Shown here in pieces: positions 9,251 to 17,170 of a DNA stretch of 48,180 bases (position 1 is its first letter; every line of letters starts with the position of its first letter). This stretch comes from Clostridia bacterium (lineage in GTDB: Bacteria > Bacillota > Clostridia > Christensenellales > Aristaeellaceae): contig WQXF01000004.1 of assembly GCA_009784985.1 (NCBI GenBank), positions 1 through 48,180 of the forward strand, written 5' to 3'. The notes below the pieces were generated by a model, which saw only the letters and a program-made list of their open reading frames with translations, had not been told where the DNA came from and ran no database searches. The position numbers were made by a program, and so were the translations under genes.

Positions 9251-9279
9251 TTGAAATCCGCCCCCAAAAATGATATACT
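9251..9279 (+). promoter_or_regulatory. Sigma-A promoter of the DUF4097-ybaB-recR unit
   Basis: TTGAAA (9251-9256), 17-bp spacer, TATACT (9274-9279), followed 36 bases later by the start of the DUF4097 gene. Confidence 0.6.
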
Positions 9280-9315
9280 GAAGAAAACCGACACAGCGAT
9301 GAGGAGGAAACAACG

Positions 9316-10059
9316 ATGGAGAGAAACATCGCATATCCAACCGCCCTGGTGAGCGAGATTCAGGTACGGGTCGGTTGGGCCCAAGTAGAACTGCTAAGCG
9401 CCGATATCCAAGAGGCCCAAGTGGCCCTTGCAGGTGACGACCGCTCAGTGCGGGAAATGGTGATACGGCACGAGGATGATAAGCTCACCGTGGAGCAACC
9501 CCAGTATGGCCTGCTTCCGCACTTTGACAGCAAATGGATGCAGATCCAAGTGCGCGTGCCCAGGGAGTGGTGCGGCAATGTGCTGCTGATCACGGTTTCC
9601 GGCGCCATTTCGGCGCGGAATTTGCGCGGCAAAGAGGTTCACCTGGATACCGCCTCCGGCACCGTGCGCGCTGAACGCATCCAGTGCGATACCTTTGAGA
9701 TGAACGCGGTATCCGGCGCGATGCAGTCCACACGGGTGATTTGCGACAAGTTGCAGGTGCGCAACGTATCCAGCGCCATCAACCTATGCGAGATGGACGC
9801 CAACACCGTAAAGGTGATTTCCATCAGCGGGCAGGTTACGATGGACTTTGCGCGGCCCTTTTCCTCGCTGGATTTGCAGGTGGCTACCGGCGATACCCAG
9901 GTGTACCTGCCTGGCGACCGGGCCGAGGTGGCTTTCCGGTCGGTATCGGGCAAGCTGGCTGCCGAGGGTTTTGAAGGCGGCTCCGGCGCGCCCAGCGTAA
10001 GGGCTACGACTATTGCGGGTAGTTTGAGCGTCAAGAAACGGAAAGAAGCTGAGAATTGA
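9316..10059 (+). CDS. DUF4097-family beta-helix protein
   Basis: A 247-residue protein made of repeated short beta-strands with the pattern x-x-VSGAI / TASGTV / AVSGAM / SISGQV / SVSGKL, the hallmark of DUF4097 adhesin-like beta-solenoids. There is no signal peptide or membrane segment, so it is probably cytoplasmic or membrane-associated through a partner. In other Firmicutes such proteins sit with PspC or anti-sigma modules; here it lies in front of ybaB-recR. AGGAGG precedes the ATG. Function is unknown; a scaffold or sensory role is only a guess. Confidence 0.8.
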   Translation: MERNIAYPTALVSEIQVRVGWAQVELLSADIQEAQVALAGDDRSVREMVIRHEDDKLTVEQPQYGLLPHFDSKWMQIQVRVPREWCGNVLLITVSGAISARNLRGKEVHLDTASGTVRAERIQCDTFEMNAVSGAMQSTRVICDKLQVRNVSSAINLCEMDANTVKVISISGQVTMDFARPFSSLDLQVATGDTQVYLPGDRAEVAFRSVSGKLAAEGFEGGSGAPSVRATTIAGSLSVKKRKEAEN

Positions 10060-10078
10060 AAGTTAGGGGGATATCGCA

Positions 10079-10420
10079 ATGGCCAGAGGAGGCTTTCCCG
10101 GAATGGGCGGCGCGAATATGCAGCAGTTGATGCGCCAGGCCCAAAAGATGCAGGAGCAAATGCAGCAGATGCAGTTGGATTTGGACGGGCGCACCTATGA
10201 GGCTGCCGCGGGCGGCGGCATGGTGAAAGTGAAGATAAGTGGCATCCGGGAGGTGCTGGAGCTGACCATCGATCCCCAAGCGGTGGATCCTGACGATGTG
10301 GAGATGCTGCAAGACTTGGTGCTGGCCGCTGTAAACGAGGCGCTGCGCAAGGGCGAGGAAACCCGTGAGGCCGAGATGGCCAAGATGAACGCCGCGGCAG
10401 GCCTGGGAGGCCTGTTCTAG
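10079..10420 (+). CDS. ybaB: Nucleoid-associated protein, YbaB/EbfC family
   Basis: A 113-residue DNA-binding protein of the YbaB/EbfC family, which forms a tweezer-like dimer and binds DNA with little sequence preference. Signature parts are the glycine-rich start (MARGGFPGMGGANMQQLMRQ), the MQEQMQQMQ helix, and the EAAAGGGMVKVKISG strand region; the end is again glycine-rich. It lies three bases before recR, the usual partner. In most Firmicutes dnaX precedes ybaB; here its place is taken by the DUF4097 gene. Confidence 0.93.
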   Translation: MARGGFPGMGGANMQQLMRQAQKMQEQMQQMQLDLDGRTYEAAAGGGMVKVKISGIREVLELTIDPQAVDPDDVEMLQDLVLAAVNEALRKGEETREAEMAKMNAAAGLGGLF

Positions 10421-10423
10421 CCC

Positions 10424-11023
10424 ATGTCCAGCCAAATCGAGCCCATTGCGCGTATGGCCGCCCAGTTGGCGCGCCTGCCCGGCATCGGCCCCAAGACAGC
10501 CCACCGGCTGGCATATTTTATTGTGGCGCAGCCCGAGGAGCAGGTGCGCGAGTTGGCCGCCGCCATCTGGCAGGGCCGCAAGAGCATCCGCTTTTGTTCG
10601 GTATGCGGCAATTATACGGCGGAGGATCCCTGCATGCTTTGTGCCGATTCCGGGCGCAAAAACGGCATCCTCTGTGTGGTGCGCGACCCCCGGGACGTGG
10701 CTTCTATCGAGCGCATGCGCGATTACCACGGCGGGTACCATGTGCTCCACGGCACCATTTCCCCCATGGAGGGTGTGGGGCCTGATGAAATTCGTATTCG
10801 CGAGCTGCTGGCCCGCCTTGCCCAGGAAGAGATACAAGAGGTGATCCTGGCCACCAATCCGGATATCGAGGGCGAGGCTACGGCCACTTATATTGCCCGG
10901 CTGATCAAACCCCTGGGCATAAAGGTAACGCGCATCGCCCACGGCCTGCCGGTGGGCGGCGACCTGGAGTACGCCGACGAGGTGACCCTGGCTAAGGCCA
11001 TTGAAGCGCGCCGGGAGATGTAG
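10424..11023 (+). CDS. recR: Recombination mediator RecR
   Basis: A 199-residue RecR, which with RecF/RecO loads RecA onto gapped DNA. The helix-hairpin-helix ([16 protein letters not shown], about 16-31), the four zinc-binding cysteines (Cys58, Cys61, Cys70, Cys73), the Toprim domain ([31 protein letters not shown]) and the C-terminal Walker-B-like end ([16 protein letters not shown]) are all present. Length is normal. It is three bases downstream of ybaB and converges with the sensor kinase gene, leaving a two-base gap and no visible terminator. Confidence 0.96.
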   Translation: MSSQIEPIARMAAQLARLPGIGPKTAHRLAYFIVAQPEEQVRELAAAIWQGRKSIRFCSVCGNYTAEDPCMLCADSGRKNGILCVVRDPRDVASIERMRDYHGGYHVLHGTISPMEGVGPDEIRIRELLARLAQEEIQEVILATNPDIEGEATATYIARLIKPLGIKVTRIAHGLPVGGDLEYADEVTLAKAIEARREM

Positions 11024-11025
11024 TT

Positions 11026-12819
11026 TTATTTACACAAATAACGCTTTAACACCGAGAGCACTTCGTCGAAGTCAATCGGTTTGCCCACATGCTCGTTCAT
11101 GCCGGCTTCTAACGAACGCTCCACATCCTCCCGAAATACATTGGCCGTCATGGCGATGATGGGGATGGTGAGCGCGTTTTTGATTGAAAGGGACCGAATT
11201 TGCCGGGTGGCTTCGTAGCCGTCCATTTCCGGCATCTGGATGTCCATCAGGATCAGGTCGTACCCAACCCCTGCGGCCTTAAACTGATCCACGGCCACCG
11301 CCCCGTTTTCGGCAATATCGATATGCAGGCCGGTGAACTCAAGCAGGGTAAGAACGATCTCGCGGTTGATCTCCACATCTTCCACTAGGAGCAAACGCTT
11401 GCCAGTAAAGTCCGCTGATTCGTTGGGCTGGGTTTCTTGCGTGATAGGCTCCTTATATTGCCCGGCCTCGCCGGTTTTTGCTTTGATGGTAAACCAAAAG
11501 GTGGTGCCCTGCCCCGGGGCGGATTCGACATGAATGGTTCCGCCCATTAGCTCCACCAAATGCTTGCTGATCACAAGCCCCAGCCCGGTGCCCCCGTATT
11601 TGCGCGCCATACTGTTGTCGGCTTGCTGAAAGGAAACAAACAGCCTGCTCATTTGCTCCTTCGTGATGCCGATGCCGCTGTCCCGAATGGAGAAACGCAG
11701 CTCGTTTACGCCATTTTCGGTGCCGATTAGGTTTGCTTCAAAATCCACGTTTCCGCCCTGGGGCGTGAACTTTACGGAGTTGGAGAGTAGATTCAAAATC
11801 ACCTGGCAGAGCCGCTGATCGTCGCCCACCAACACAGGCGGAATGTCCGCGCCGATGTGCACATTAAATGTGATCTGTTTCTCTTCCATGGGGAATGCGA
11901 TCACATCCTCCGCCCTTGCCATCATGTCTTGAAAGGCAAAGGTTGTGGTGGCCAGCTCCATCTTGTGGGCCTCGATCTTGGACATATCCAGAATATCGTT
12001 GATCACCCCAAGCAGGTGGGCGGAAGCGTCGTCGATCTTTTTTAGGCAATCGTCTTTGCGCAGCATATCCCCGGCTCCCTTGGCGATTAAGGTCATGCCG
12101 ATGATGGCGTTGAGCGGGGTGCGAATCTCGTGGGACATGTTGGCCAAAAATACGCTTTTGGCCCGGTCGGCGCTGCGTGCGCTTTCTAGCGCCTGCTCCA
12201 AACCCGCCTGCAGCTTGAGCGTCCTGTTGCGCTCCCGAATGTAAATCTTTGTGGTGAACGACAGGATGATGCCGTTGCAGGCCCCCACCACCAAAAAGGT
12301 TTGCAGGTTATCCCACAGCCTGTTTTGCTCCCAGTATTCCTCGCCCCCCGATAGATTCAGGATGAACTCCCGCACGCCGGGAATAAACTGATCGGCGCAA
12401 TAGCAGGCCAGCGCGGTAATCACATAGATGCCCATGATGGCAAAAAAGGGCCTGCCCCGCAGCAGCATAAACAGGGCAACGATGCCCAGCACAAAATAGG
12501 CGATCATGCCGCCATGCTGTCCGTTTAAAAAGAAAAAGGCGATGGGCATGGATACAAAACTGATCATGGCCGCGGCGATCCAGGAGCAGATCCGCCGGTT
12601 TTTTGCGTGAATCGATGCATAGAGAACCCCAACCAGTGCAAAGCTCAGCGCAAACATACACACCACAAAAAACCAGGGGGCTTGAATGATGGCCCTGGTG
12701 ATACCGCACACAAAAAAACCGATGATCCCCACCAGCACCGTAATATTAAAAAACTTGGTTTCCAGGGGCAGGTCATCAGCCAAAAACTGATCTTGAATGT
12801 GATGGATTGCCAATTTCAT
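11026..12819 (-). CDS. Hybrid sensor histidine kinase with receiver domain
   Basis: A 597-residue membrane kinase. The first 190 residues hold about six transmembrane helices without a large extracellular domain, followed by a linker helix, HisKA (SHEIRTP, His230), HATPase_c (N box LNLLSNSVKF, G boxes DSGIGI and GGTGLGL) and a C-terminal receiver domain with phosphoacceptor Asp526 (LILMDIQMPEMDG) and a KP motif near the end. This is a BarA/LuxQ-like hybrid; the signal and the output partner are not in the window. The start at 12819 is preferred over a longer frame because GGGGTGG lies at proper distance and the extra residues look like untranslated leader. It has no neighbouring response regulator. 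Confidence 0.88.
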   Translation of the reverse strand: MKLAIHHIQDQFLADDLPLETKFFNITVLVGIIGFFVCGITRAIIQAPWFFVVCMFALSFALVGVLYASIHAKNRRICSWIAAAMISFVSMPIAFFFLNGQHGGMIAYFVLGIVALFMLLRGRPFFAIMGIYVITALACYCADQFIPGVREFILNLSGGEEYWEQNRLWDNLQTFLVVGACNGIILSFTTKIYIRERNRTLKLQAGLEQALESARSADRAKSVFLANMSHEIRTPLNAIIGMTLIAKGAGDMLRKDDCLKKIDDASAHLLGVINDILDMSKIEAHKMELATTTFAFQDMMARAEDVIAFPMEEKQITFNVHIGADIPPVLVGDDQRLCQVILNLLSNSVKFTPQGGNVDFEANLIGTENGVNELRFSIRDSGIGITKEQMSRLFVSFQQADNSMARKYGGTGLGLVISKHLVELMGGTIHVESAPGQGTTFWFTIKAKTGEAGQYKEPITQETQPNESADFTGKRLLLVEDVEINREIVLTLLEFTGLHIDIAENGAVAVDQFKAAGVGYDLILMDIQMPEMDGYEATRQIRSLSIKNALTIPIIAMTANVFREDVERSLEAGMNEHVGKPIDFDEVLSVLKRYLCK

Positions 12820-12838
12820 TTGTAACCACCCCAACAGC

Positions 12839-12867
12839 AGTGTATCACAATCTGGAAGCGCAGGCAA
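12839..12867 (-). promoter_or_regulatory. Sigma-A promoter of the hybrid kinase gene
   Basis: On the minus strand TTGCCT (12867-12862), 17-bp spacer, TACACT (12844-12839). Its -10 ends 20 bases before the start codon, so the leader is very short. Confidence 0.45.
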
Positions 12868-12980
12868 TAATATTGGTAAAGCATAAAAATCAAATAGGAA
12901 TCAAATACCGCAACCTGGCGTACACATGTATCGCGGCTAAATCGATGTCGCGAACGACGCAGAGAAAGAGGATGATACCC

Positions 12981-13580
12981 GTGCGAAAGCTTTGGAAAGT
13001 GGCCACTGTGATCGCGCTGCTGCTCGCCGCGTTGGCGATGTTGAGCGGCTGCACCACCAACAACCCGGCAGAAATCACCCCGCTACCCACACCGAACCTC
13101 GCGCCCACCGTGATGGAAGCGCCTAACCCCACCGAACCGGCCGCCGGCGCTTTGCCCGGAACCGGCGCCGCTAACCTGAACATCACCGTGGATGGCAGGG
13201 CCCTCACCGAGCGGGGTGTGGATAGGGATCGGGCGGCGTGGCTGCCCCTGAAGGCGGTAGCCGAGGCGTTGGGCCATCGGGTTACCGAGGATGAGCCTGG
13301 AACCGCGCCGGGCGCAGCTCAAAACCGCCGGATCACGATCACCCCTCAAGGAGCCGGGGGCGAGCCGGTGGAGGTGACCTACCGGGTGGGCGCGGGCGAT
13401 GCCGTAACCGAAGCCAGCATCGCCAGGACGGGCATGACCCAAACGCTCACCAACCCGCTGATGATGGTGGACAACACGCTGTACGCTGCCGAGAAGGTGT
13501 TTACCGAAGCGCTGAACGCCCATGTGACCTACGATGCCGGGGCTCGCACGGTAACGGTGACCAAGGGAACCGCGCCGTAA
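12981..13580 (+). CDS. Lipoprotein with copper-amine-oxidase-N-like domain
   Basis: A 199-residue lipoprotein. The GTG start at 12981 is chosen because AGAAAGAGG (12963-12971) is nine bases away, while an in-frame ATG at 12972 touches that site. The signal peptide ends in lipobox LSGC with lipidated Cys24. A proline/threonine-rich tether (about 25-65) leads to a Cu_amine_oxidN1-like module: NITVDGRALT, WLPLKAVAEALGHRV, MMVDNTLYAAEKVF, ARTVTVTKG. That module is a common non-catalytic, surface-bound domain in Clostridia. No partner is apparent; a terminator follows. Confidence 0.8.
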   Translation: MRKLWKVATVIALLLAALAMLSGCTTNNPAEITPLPTPNLAPTVMEAPNPTEPAAGALPGTGAANLNITVDGRALTERGVDRDRAAWLPLKAVAEALGHRVTEDEPGTAPGAAQNRRITITPQGAGGEPVEVTYRVGAGDAVTEASIARTGMTQTLTNPLMMVDNTLYAAEKVFTEALNAHVTYDAGARTVTVTKGTAP

Positions 13581-13608
13581 AATGTAAACGCGCAAAAAAA
13601 GGCATGCT

Positions 13609-13650
13609 GAGCCGCAAGGAGTTTTTTGCTCTTTGCGGCTTTTGTGTTTT
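13609..13650 (+). terminator. Intrinsic terminator after the lipoprotein gene
   Basis: A 12-bp stem with one G-T pair (13610-13621 with 13629-13640), loop TTTTTTG, then TTTGTGTTTT. Confidence 0.8.
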
Positions 13651-13680
13651 GTGCTATGATTGGGTTGGAGAAACCTCGTT

Positions 13681-13759
13681 GTAGGGGCGATTATTAATCG
13701 CCCGAAAAAGCTGGCGGGCGATTGGTAATCGCCCCTACAAGGGCGACGTCGCGCCCTAC
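13681..13759. repeat. GTAGGGGCG-family inverted repeat
   Basis: GTAGGGGCGATTA (13681-13693) pairs with TAATCGCCCCTAC (13726-13738). A further CGCGCCCTAC end follows at 13750-13759, as in the copy at 7216. It fills most of the gap in front of tdk. Confidence 0.75.
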
Positions 13760-13813
13760 CCTTGATTCGCATTTAAATAAAAAACAATTGTAATGCACAT
13801 TGTGGGGGTACAT

Positions 13814-14467
13814 ATGCTTCGCTTCTATTTTGGTGTGATGGGTTCCTCAAAAACCGCCATGCTGCTCATGCAGCGGTATAACTACCTGGAATTGGGCCAC
13901 TGTGTGGCCTTGCTTAAGCCCGAGGTGGATACCCGCGTGGGGCGGGACATCGTGTACTCCCGTGTGGGATTGCGTGCTGTGGCGGATATCGTAGTGAGCG
14001 CCCAGGACGATATCCTGGAGCAGCTCCGGTGGTTTGACGCTGCCCAGGGGCGCAAGCTGCAGCATGTGTTTATTGACGAGGCGCAGTTTCTAGCCGAACA
14101 CCAGGTGATTGGCCTGGCGGATATCGCCCCCGAACTGGACATCCACTGCTATGGCCTAAAAACCGACTTTATGGGCAACTTTTTTCCGGGTTCCCAGGCG
14201 CTGCTGCGTTTTGCCGATGTCTTTCAAGAGGTGGAGGCCAGCCTGTGCTGGTGCGGCGCCAAAGCCACCATGAATACCCGCATCGACGATAAGGGCAATG
14301 TAATCAAATCCGGCGAACAGGTACTGATCGACGACGGCACGCAAATCTCCTACATCGGCCTGTGCTACAAGCATTGGCTGTGCGGCGAATCCCGCCCCAG
14401 AAGGCCGGTGCCCAAGGGCAGAGCTGGAAAAGGTGGAGTTATAGGCGTGAAAGCAACAAAAGGCTGA
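13814..14467 (+). CDS. tdk: Thymidine kinase, type II
   Basis: A 217-residue cytoplasmic kinase that phosphorylates thymidine with ATP in pyrimidine salvage. The P-loop is FGVMGSSKTA (7-15), the Walker B/catalytic base is FIDEAQF (Glu89), the lasso/thymidine region is CYGLKTDFMGNFFPGS, and zinc-binding cysteines lie in CWCGAKATMN (Cys145, Cys147) and CYKHWLC (Cys184). The C-x-C spacing matches the E. coli-type enzyme. The P-loop glycine before Lys is Ser here, a variant I recall from other Firmicute and actinobacterial Tdk. The ATG at 13814 follows GTGGGGG; the longer frame from 13793 has no site. Confidence 0.92.
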   Translation: MLRFYFGVMGSSKTAMLLMQRYNYLELGHCVALLKPEVDTRVGRDIVYSRVGLRAVADIVVSAQDDILEQLRWFDAAQGRKLQHVFIDEAQFLAEHQVIGLADIAPELDIHCYGLKTDFMGNFFPGSQALLRFADVFQEVEASLCWCGAKATMNTRIDDKGNVIKSGEQVLIDDGTQISYIGLCYKHWLCGESRPRRPVPKGRAGKGGVIGVKATKG

Positions 14468-14535
14468 TGTGATATTCTAACCCACTCCTGTACAGACTAT
14501 TGACTAGCAAGAGGTCTGTAAAGGAGTTACGATGC

Positions 14536-16914
14536 ATGGGGGTACAAGCGATCATTATGGCGGGCGGAGAGGGGACCCGCCTGCGCCCGCTGACCTGCGG
14601 CCTGCCCAAACCCTTGGTTCCGGTGTTGGATCAGCCGGTGATGGCCTATTCACTGCAGTTGCTGCGTAGGCATGGCATACCGGAGGCCGGGGCCACACTC
14701 CATTATTTGCCCGAGCTGATTGAGCAGCGGTTTGGCGACGGCATGGCTTATGGCCTGGATTTGCGCTATTGGGAAGAGGAGCGGCCGGTGGGCACTGCGG
14801 GCAGCGTGCGCCTGGCCATGGATGCGTTGGACGACGCTTTTTTTGTGCTATCCGGTGATGGGCTTACCGACTGCGACCTGACCGCTGCCATGGATTTTCA
14901 CCGACGCAGCGGCGCACTGGTTACGCTGGTGATGAAGCGAGTGCCCGTGCCGCTGGAATATGGCGTGGTGATCACACAGAGGGACGGGCGTATCCAGCGC
15001 TTTGTGGAAAAACCGGGCTGGGGCGAAGTGTTTAGCGATACGGTGAATACCGGCATCTACATCCTACAAAAAGAGGTTTTGGAGCGGATTCCGGCGGATA
15101 CGCCCTTCGATTTTGGCCGTGACCTGTTCCCGTTGCTTGTGCGGGAAAAACAGGCGGTGTACGGCTGGGTGATGGACGGTTATTGGTGCGATATCGGCGG
15201 CCAGGAGGCCTACTTGCAGGCCCAGGCCGATTTTTTGGAGGGCAGGATAAGCCTCGATACAGGCGTGGAGCCTGACGGACGGGGCAATCGTGTTGCGCCC
15301 GGAGCCAAGGTGTCGGCCGACGCCGCGCTGGACGGGCCCTGCTGGATTGGCGAGGGCGCGCGGGTGGAAGCGGGCGCGTATATCGGCCTGCACGCTGTGC
15401 TTGGCGCTGAAAGCTGGGTAGAGGCAGGGGCGTCGGTGAAGCAGGCCACATTGTGGCGGGGCGCGCGGATTGGCGCCAGGGCGCAAATACGCGGGGCGGT
15501 GGTGTGCCAGGACGCCACCGTGGGCCCCCAGGCCCGCCTGTTTGAGGGCGGCACAGTGGGCGATGGCAGCGAGCTGGGCGAGCGGTGTGAGCTAGCCCCC
15601 GGCGTAAAGGTGTGGCCTGGCAAGCGGGTAGAGGCTGGATGCCGGTTGGCCAGCAACCTGGTGTGGGGGGATTGCGCCCGCTGCACGGTGGACGCTTCCG
15701 GTGCGCTGGCCGGCACGCCGGAACAGGCCGCCATGCTGGGCGCAGCCTGGCTGCGCGCTGCCAAGGCACAGGACATGGGCCTCATGTGCGCACCCGGCGC
15801 TATGGCACAGGCCCAATACGCGGCGGTGAGCTCCGGGCTGATTGCCCAGGGCGCCTGTGTCACATTGCTGGGGGAGGGCACATTGCCCATGCTGCGTATT
15901 GTGCAGCGTTTGTTATCGTTGCCCGCCGGTATCTTTGTGCACGGCACCCGGCTGGAGATGACCGGCTCCCACGGTTGCCCTCCCAGCCGGGATTTGCAGC
16001 GATCCATAGAGTCCCTGGCCCAGCGCCAGGATTATCCCAGGCCCTTTGCCCACGAGTTGTATCCGCCACGTTTTGTGCAGGATGCCAGGGCTTTTTATGT
16101 AGGCGCGCTGGTCGCTCGGGCCGATGCCCGTGGGCTGGCCCCCTTTCCGTTGGGTGTGGCGGTGTTTGCTCACAGCCGAGAGCAGCGGGATTTGGCCCAG
16201 GAGGTGCTGGAAGCGCTGCGCCTGAAGGGCAGGACGGCCTGTGGGCCGGTGCAGGTGGACGGCGGCGAAATCGGCTTTTTGCTTAGCGAGGACGGGCAGA
16301 GTGTGACGGTGTTTGACGCTCAAATTACGCCGGAGGAGGGGCAGCAGGCCCTGCTGCGTTACGCCGCGCTGCTCCACGGGGGGGTACGTTGTTTGTTTGC
16401 GCCCACCCATGCGCCCCGTGCGCTGGAGGAGCTGGCAGGCAGGGTGGATGCAACGGTACGCCGGGTGAAATCCGCCCGGGAGGCCATGATGAAAGCCTTG
16501 CTAGATCCCGAGGGCGAACCGCCTGCCCTGGAGGAGCGGCTGTGGCAGATGGATGTGCAGTACGATGGGTTATGCGCTGCCCTGGCGATTGTGGGCATGC
16601 TGGCGGCCCGGCAAGAGACATTGCAGGAGGCGCTGGCCTCGCTGCCCGTAACTTTCCGTGTAAGCCGGGATGTGCCTTGCGCGTTGGCCGACAAGGGCCG
16701 GGTGCTCCGGGCGCTGGCCGAAGAGAACCAGCATGCCGACCTTACAGATGGGTTATGCGTGGATTTTAACGGCGGCTGGGCGATGCTGATCCCTTCAACA
16801 GACGGTGACGGTGCGTCGCTGCGGGTGCTGGCCGAGTCCCAGCGGGTGGAGTTTGCCCAGGAGCTTTGCGATCGTTTTACGCGCCGCACGATGGATTTGG
16901 TGAGGCGGGAATAA
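14536..16914 (+). CDS. Sugar nucleotidyltransferase fused to a degenerate phosphohexomutase-like domain
   Basis: A 792-residue protein. Residues 1-235 form a nucleotidyltransferase (MAGGEGTRLRPLT, GLPKPLVPV with Lys25, FVEKPGWGE, WCDIGGQ) that should join NTP and a sugar 1-phosphate, by family mannose or glucose. Residues about 255-385 are left-handed beta-helix hexapeptides (VGPQARL, IGARAQI). The rest aligns in outline with phosphomannomutase/phosphoglucomutase, but the phosphoserine motif (usually TASHNP) is replaced near residue 469 by HGTRLEM and the DGD metal loop is missing (EIGFLLSEDGQSV), so mutase activity is unlikely. AAAGGAG precedes the ATG; an earlier frame start at 14500 lacks a site. 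The gene stands alone. Confidence 0.83.
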   Translation: MGVQAIIMAGGEGTRLRPLTCGLPKPLVPVLDQPVMAYSLQLLRRHGIPEAGATLHYLPELIEQRFGDGMAYGLDLRYWEEERPVGTAGSVRLAMDALDDAFFVLSGDGLTDCDLTAAMDFHRRSGALVTLVMKRVPVPLEYGVVITQRDGRIQRFVEKPGWGEVFSDTVNTGIYILQKEVLERIPADTPFDFGRDLFPLLVREKQAVYGWVMDGYWCDIGGQEAYLQAQADFLEGRISLDTGVEPDGRGNRVAPGAKVSADAALDGPCWIGEGARVEAGAYIGLHAVLGAESWVEAGASVKQATLWRGARIGARAQIRGAVVCQDATVGPQARLFEGGTVGDGSELGERCELAPGVKVWPGKRVEAGCRLASNLVWGDCARCTVDASGALAGTPEQAAMLGAAWLRAAKAQDMGLMCAPGAMAQAQYAAVSSGLIAQGACVTLLGEGTLPMLRIVQRLLSLPAGIFVHGTRLEMTGSHGCPPSRDLQRSIESLAQRQDYPRPFAHELYPPRFVQDARAFYVGALVARADARGLAPFPLGVAVFAHSREQRDLAQEVLEALRLKGRTACGPVQVDGGEIGFLLSEDGQSVTVFDAQITPEEGQQALLRYAALLHGGVRCLFAPTHAPRALEELAGRVDATVRRVKSAREAMMKALLDPEGEPPALEERLWQMDVQYDGLCAALAIVGMLAARQETLQEALASLPVTFRVSRDVPCALADKGRVLRALAEENQHADLTDGLCVDFNGGWAMLIPSTDGDGASLRVLAESQRVEFAQELCDRFTRRTMDLVRRE

Positions 16915-16952
16915 AGGAAGGTGGGGGCGCACATTGCGCGTCCGTTCCTTTT

Positions 16953-17035
16953 GTAGGGGCGAAATCCATTTTCGCCCGCCCCGAATATGCTCGTCGTGAA
17001 ACCGTGTCTCGGGCGGATATAGAATCCGCCCCTAC
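16953..17035. repeat. GTAGGGGCG-family inverted repeat
   Basis: Ends GTAGGGGCG (16953-16961) and CGCCCCTAC (17027-17035), each half itself palindromic (GGGCGAAATCC / GGATATAGAATCC types). With the next repeat it fills the 16915-17170 gap between two convergent genes, which has no other visible content. Confidence 0.75.
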
Positions 17036-17057
17036 GGGTACGGTGGGTTTGCCGGTT

Positions 17058-17144
17058 GTAGGGCGCGGCGACCCGACGCACCGTGATTCGCCCAGAATAA
17101 CGTGCCTTCATGCAATACGGCAGACGATCAATGATCGCCCCTAC
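17058..17144. repeat. GTAGGGCG-family repeat sharing the core of 7125-7216
   Basis: Begins GTAGGGCGCGGCGA and ends CGCCCCTAC. The inner CCGTGATTCGCCC...AATAACGT...GCAATACGGC matches the core of the element at 7125, so the two are copies of one mobile or amplifying unit with diverged ends. Confidence 0.75.
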
Positions 17145-17170
17145 AAGGACGGCGGTCCGTCCGGTGGCTT

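Noticed and set aside
10031-10942. Long minus-strand frame opposite ybaB-recR (303 codons).
   Set aside because: It is a shadow of two well-conserved genes, His- and Gly-rich without domain signs, typical of GC-rich antisense frames.
12807-12980. N-terminal extension of the lipoprotein from 12807.
   Set aside because: It would hide the signal peptide and lacks a ribosome binding site; GTG at 12981 has one at correct distance.
14488-14535. ACAGAC/GTCTGT hairpin in front of the nucleotidyltransferase as a riboswitch.
   Set aside because: Six base pairs only, with no conserved element; chance pairing cannot be excluded.
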